Origin: Miscanthus floridulus
Lineage: Eukaryota; Streptophyta; Magnoliopsida; Poales; Poaceae
Assembly: GCF_019320115.1 (NCBI RefSeq)
Contig: NC_089587.1
Coordinates: forward strand, 101,272,166-101,336,165
Direction: 5' to 3'
DNA: 64,000 bases
The notes below the pieces were generated by a model. It had not been told where the DNA came from. It did not search any database and saw only the letters and a program-made list of their open reading frames with translations. Shown piece after piece: positions 60,882 to 64,000 of the stretch. The translations under genes and the position numbers were made by a program. How positions within the stretch are numbered: the first letter of the stretch is position 1; each line of letters starts with the position of its first letter.

Positions 60882-62812
60882 TGTAAGGTCCTAATGGCTA
60901 GAGGGGGTGAATAGCCTATTAAAAATTTCTACAACAACACTTAACAGACCGGTTAGACAATTATGAGGCGAAGCACGTGTTGTGCTAGTCTATGAAAAAT
61001 GTAAGCCACCTACCACAATTCTAGTTTCTATAGTTTCTAACCACACAATGGCTATATCACTACACTAAGTTAGTGTGCTCTCAAAGGCTAACTAAAGAGC
61101 CACACTAACCAAACTAACAAGCTCTCACAACTAGCTACACTAAAGAGCTTGATAACTAGTTTGCGGTAATGTAAAGAGAGAGAGCAAGATGGTTATACCG
61201 CTGAGTCGAGGAATGAACCAATCAATCACAAGAATCGATATCAATGAAGACCAATCACCTCGGAATCAAATGATGACATAATATTTTTTTACCGAGGTTC
61301 ACTTGCTTGCCAGCAAGCTAGTCCTCATTGTGGCGATTCACTCACTTGGAGGTTCATGCGCTAATTGGCATCACATGCCAAACCCTCAATAGGGTGCCGC
61401 ACAACCAACACAAGATGAGAATCACACAAGCCATGAGCAATTCACTAGAGTACCTTTTGGCTCTCTGCTGGGGAAAGGTCAAGAACCCCTTACAATCACC
61501 ACGATCGGAGCCGTAGACAATCACCAACCTCGCTCGACGATCCTTGCTGCTGCAAGCCATCTAGGTGGCGGCAACCACCAAGAGTAACAAGCAAATCTTG
61601 CAGCAAAACACGAACACCAAGTGTCTCTAGATGCAAACACTCAAGCAATGCGCTTGGATTCACTCCCAATCTCACAAGGATGATGAATCTATGATGAAGA
61701 TGAGTGGGAGGGATTTTGCTAAGCTCACAAGATTGCTATGTCAATGCAAATGGCCAAAAGAGTGAGCTAGAGGCGGTGAAATGGTATTTATAGACACCCC
61801 CAAACAATAGAGCTGTTGGCTTAATTATTGGCCTGGCTACACATCAACCAGATGAGCAGGTCGAGTGCACCGGATGCAAAGGTTGTGTATACCAGACGCG
61901 TCCGGTGTGGCAACCGAACGCATCCGGTTGCTATCTGACCGCCACGTGTCCAATTTAAAATGAAGTAGCCATTGCTGCTACCATATTCACTTGTGATCGG
62001 ACGTGCTGTTAGAAATGACCAGACGCTGAGCCACAACATCCGGTCGAGTCTAGAGAGCTCCTAGGGCTGACCAGATGTGTTCGGTCACTCCGGACCAAAT
62101 GCAGGAGACGTAGCGTCCGGTCGAGTCTAGAGAGCTCCCAGAGCGGACCTGGGCCGACAGGATGCTCCAAGCGTTTGATCAACTGTTACGCTGAACACTA
62201 ACACTCGCTGGCGACCAGACGTGTCTGGTCGCTCTCTGCAATTCAGTACCGAGCCGCATTACTTTGACCGGATGCGTCCGGTCTCCGTAACGGACGCTTC
62301 CGGTCACTCTGAGACCAGCGCGACTAACTCCTTTTTAACTCTATCTTCTTCACGCTTGCTCAAATATGCCAACCACCAAGTGTATCACCTTGTGCACATG
62401 TGTTAGCATATTTTCACAAACATTTTCAAGGGTGTTAGCACTCTACTAGATCCTAAATGCATAAGCAATGAGTTAGAGCATCTAGTGGCACTTTGATAAC
62501 CGTATTTCGATACAAGTTTCACCCCTCTTAATAGTACGGCTATCAAACATAAATGTGATCACACTCGCTAAGTGTCTTGATCACCGAAATGAAATGGCTC
62601 CTACCACTTATACCTTTGCCTTGAGCCTTTCATTTTTCTCTTTCTTCTTTTCAAGTCCAAGCACTTGATCATCACCATGGCATCACCATCATCATGTCAT
62701 GATCTTCATTTGCTTCACCACTTGGAATGTGCTACCTATCTCATGATCACTTGATAAACTAGGTTAGCACTTAGGGTTTCATCAATTCACCAAAACCAAA
62801 CTAGAGCTTTCA
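60882..62812 (-). repeat. 5' LTR of the copia element (1931 bp)
   Basis: On the plus strand it runs TGTAAGGTCCTAATGG to AGAGCTTTCA. It is collinear with the left LTR, with a minus-strand TATAAATA at 61785-61792. A stretch around 62100-62170 is rearranged or shortened in the palindrome-rich part. Confidence 0.9.
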
Positions 62813-62815
62813 AGG

Positions 62816-62887
62816 GATCTTCAAGTTCTTCACTTGATTAGGTTGTATAAATTGCAGCCCTCATGTCAACTACTTCTATTTCATTAA
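62816..62887 (+). pseudogene. Leucine-rich-repeat relic, 3' piece
   Basis: DLQVLHLIRLYKLQPSC follows the copia element and continues the repeat style of 52218-52380. It is out of phase with that piece by one base and ends at a TAA (62885-62887). Together the two fragments look like the last repeats of one old gene copy. Confidence 0.5.
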
Positions 62888-64000
62888 TAGGAATTTTAGA
62901 ACACATAGCCATGGTCAAAGCTAACTTAAACAGGAGCATTTGGGAGCAAGGTAACTACACCATAATCAAAGTCATTGCCGCATGTCTAAAAAATTTCTCC
63001 AACCTAGATTTGGTGCTACAAAAATATGAAACTGCAGATATCTTTAATCAAGTCTGCTACACATTAAGGTCTGTAGATATCTTTTATTTGCAAGGTACTG
63101 ATTCAGTTCAGATTAAATAATGATTGTGTTCGGGTAAGAGGAATGAACAATTGACTGATTTGATTTGAGGAAAAAGTTCAGATAAGGTATTTGTGGTGAG
63201 CTCTATGGAGTGATGTTTTAGTCCTTTCTCTTTGACGAAGGTAGCATGTCTGCAGCAATACACATGTCAAAGTTGTCGGCAATGGAATGCAATAATGAAT
63301 AACAAATTCTCAAGCATGGATATTCCCTACTCGACTTCTCTTCTTCCACCTGGATATTCTCGCTAAGAGACCTCTAGAGAAGAAGTTTGAATGGGTAAGT
63401 ATAGACTATAGACTTCAGTACTCATTTGTGCTGGATAACCAAACAGCCAAGAAGCATGGCAAATAGCCAAGAAGAAATTGAAAGAATGGTGACCTACTGC
63501 CAGCTAAAAGCTCTGTTAGATCACTAAAAAACAGTAAGTCGCTACAAGTGTCCAGCTGCTAGCTTTGGGTGCTGATGTCCAATAATAGCTCAAATATTTT
63601 CACATTTCCTACTAAACTATGTCACAGAACAGTCTATATCATCCATGAAATCAGATCAATCTACAACAAACTTTTATTTTGAGATGAGTCTTGAATCAAA
63701 CTAAAATCGGTATCCTCCTATCTTTTACCAAATTGTAACCGATGGTAAAGTTATCTTTTACCATTGACTCGTTAAAATTTCAACCGAAATATAATTGGTC
63801 CCAAAAATTAAAGTTCCTCAAAACCATTGACTGTTTCCTTGCGCTCTGCATTTACATAATTATAAACTGAAATGCCTTCTAAATCATTGGCCCTGAACAT
63901 GGATTTATGGATTATTGTAAAGTACTGCTTCAGGGAATCGAAGCAAAGTAGTCCTGGTCAAGATCAATTAATAAGGCAATGATTTAGGGAGGTGAGGTTA
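62888..64000. other. Right-end flanking DNA, no gene recognised
   Basis: An 85-codon frame at 62863-63120 has no recognisable domain and overlaps the relic in another phase. A short palindrome, TGGTAAAGTTATCTTTTACCA, lies near 63745. Nothing else stands out. Confidence 0.4.

Larger units (their letters stand above)
52381..62812 (-). mobile_element. Complete Ty1/copia retrotransposon, SIRE/Maximus-like, minus strand
   Basis: The element has two LTRs (52381-54340 and 60882-62812), a tRNA-Met primer site next to the right LTR, a purine tract next to the left LTR, and a gag-pol region in the order gag, zinc knuckle, protease, integrase, reverse transcriptase, RNase H. Integrase before reverse transcriptase is diagnostic of copia. 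The flanks agggc (52376-52380) and aggga (62813-62817) form a target duplication with one mismatch. The long gag with an acidic/lysine-rich tail and two zinc knuckles suggests the SIRE/Maximus group (Opie, Ji). LTR divergence and several stops show that it is not recent. Confidence 0.9.

Noticed and set aside
62863..63120. 85-codon frame after the copia element
   Set aside because: No recognisable domain, and it overlaps the leucine-rich-repeat relic in another phase.

Overview
The window is a stretch of plant nuclear heterochromatin, most likely from a grass. It is almost entirely nested LTR retrotransposons, and I see no intact host gene. The grass call rests on the element types: long chromovirus-like LTRs with initiator tRNA-Met primer sites, a Tat/Grande-like Ty3 element with a downstream antisense gene, and a SIRE/Maximus-type Ty1 element whose LTRs carry GGACGCGTCC motifs. 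All coding regions are decayed.

Left block (1-19098). A Grande-like Tat-lineage Ty3/gypsy element on the plus strand (8910-19098; its 5' part lies left of the window) holds a broken gag-protease, reverse transcriptase, two RNase H domains and an integrase. These are followed by an 80-bp minisatellite, a multi-exon gene on the opposite strand and a 3' LTR. Its gag is interrupted at 8909 by a minus-strand Ty3/gypsy element (element A), of which only the start of gag, the leader, the primer site and one roughly 4-kb LTR are in view. That LTR contains two younger insertions: a solo LTR (1856-2328, perfect 5-bp target duplication) and a composite element (4838-8404). The composite has a 262-bp LTR at one end and a 3.1-kb LTR of another family at the other, flanked by one matching 5-bp duplication.

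Middle (19099-51437). A solo LTR (19197-22186), of the same family as the composite's long LTR, is followed by 1.2 kb of unassigned DNA. Then comes the most striking object: a 28-kb tandem array (23427-51432) of seven about 2.6-kb LTRs alternating with six about 1.6-kb internal segments. Each internal segment starts with a tRNA-Met primer site and ends with a polypurine tract but has no gag or pol. The whole array is bounded by one 5-bp duplication (gcagt), so it looks like a single non-autonomous LTR element that expanded in place by unequal exchange. The five inner LTRs share variants absent from both outer LTRs.

Right block (51438-64000). Unassigned DNA with a 143-bp tandem duplication leads into a short leucine-rich-repeat relic resembling the end of an NLR resistance gene. 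A complete but mutated Ty1/copia element (52381-62812, minus strand) splits this relic. The last 1.1 kb shows no recognisable gene.

The genes do not form a host pathway. Their common theme is the retrotransposon cycle: tRNA-primed reverse transcription, protease, integrase, RNase H. Later decay, nesting, solo-LTR formation and tandem amplification follow.
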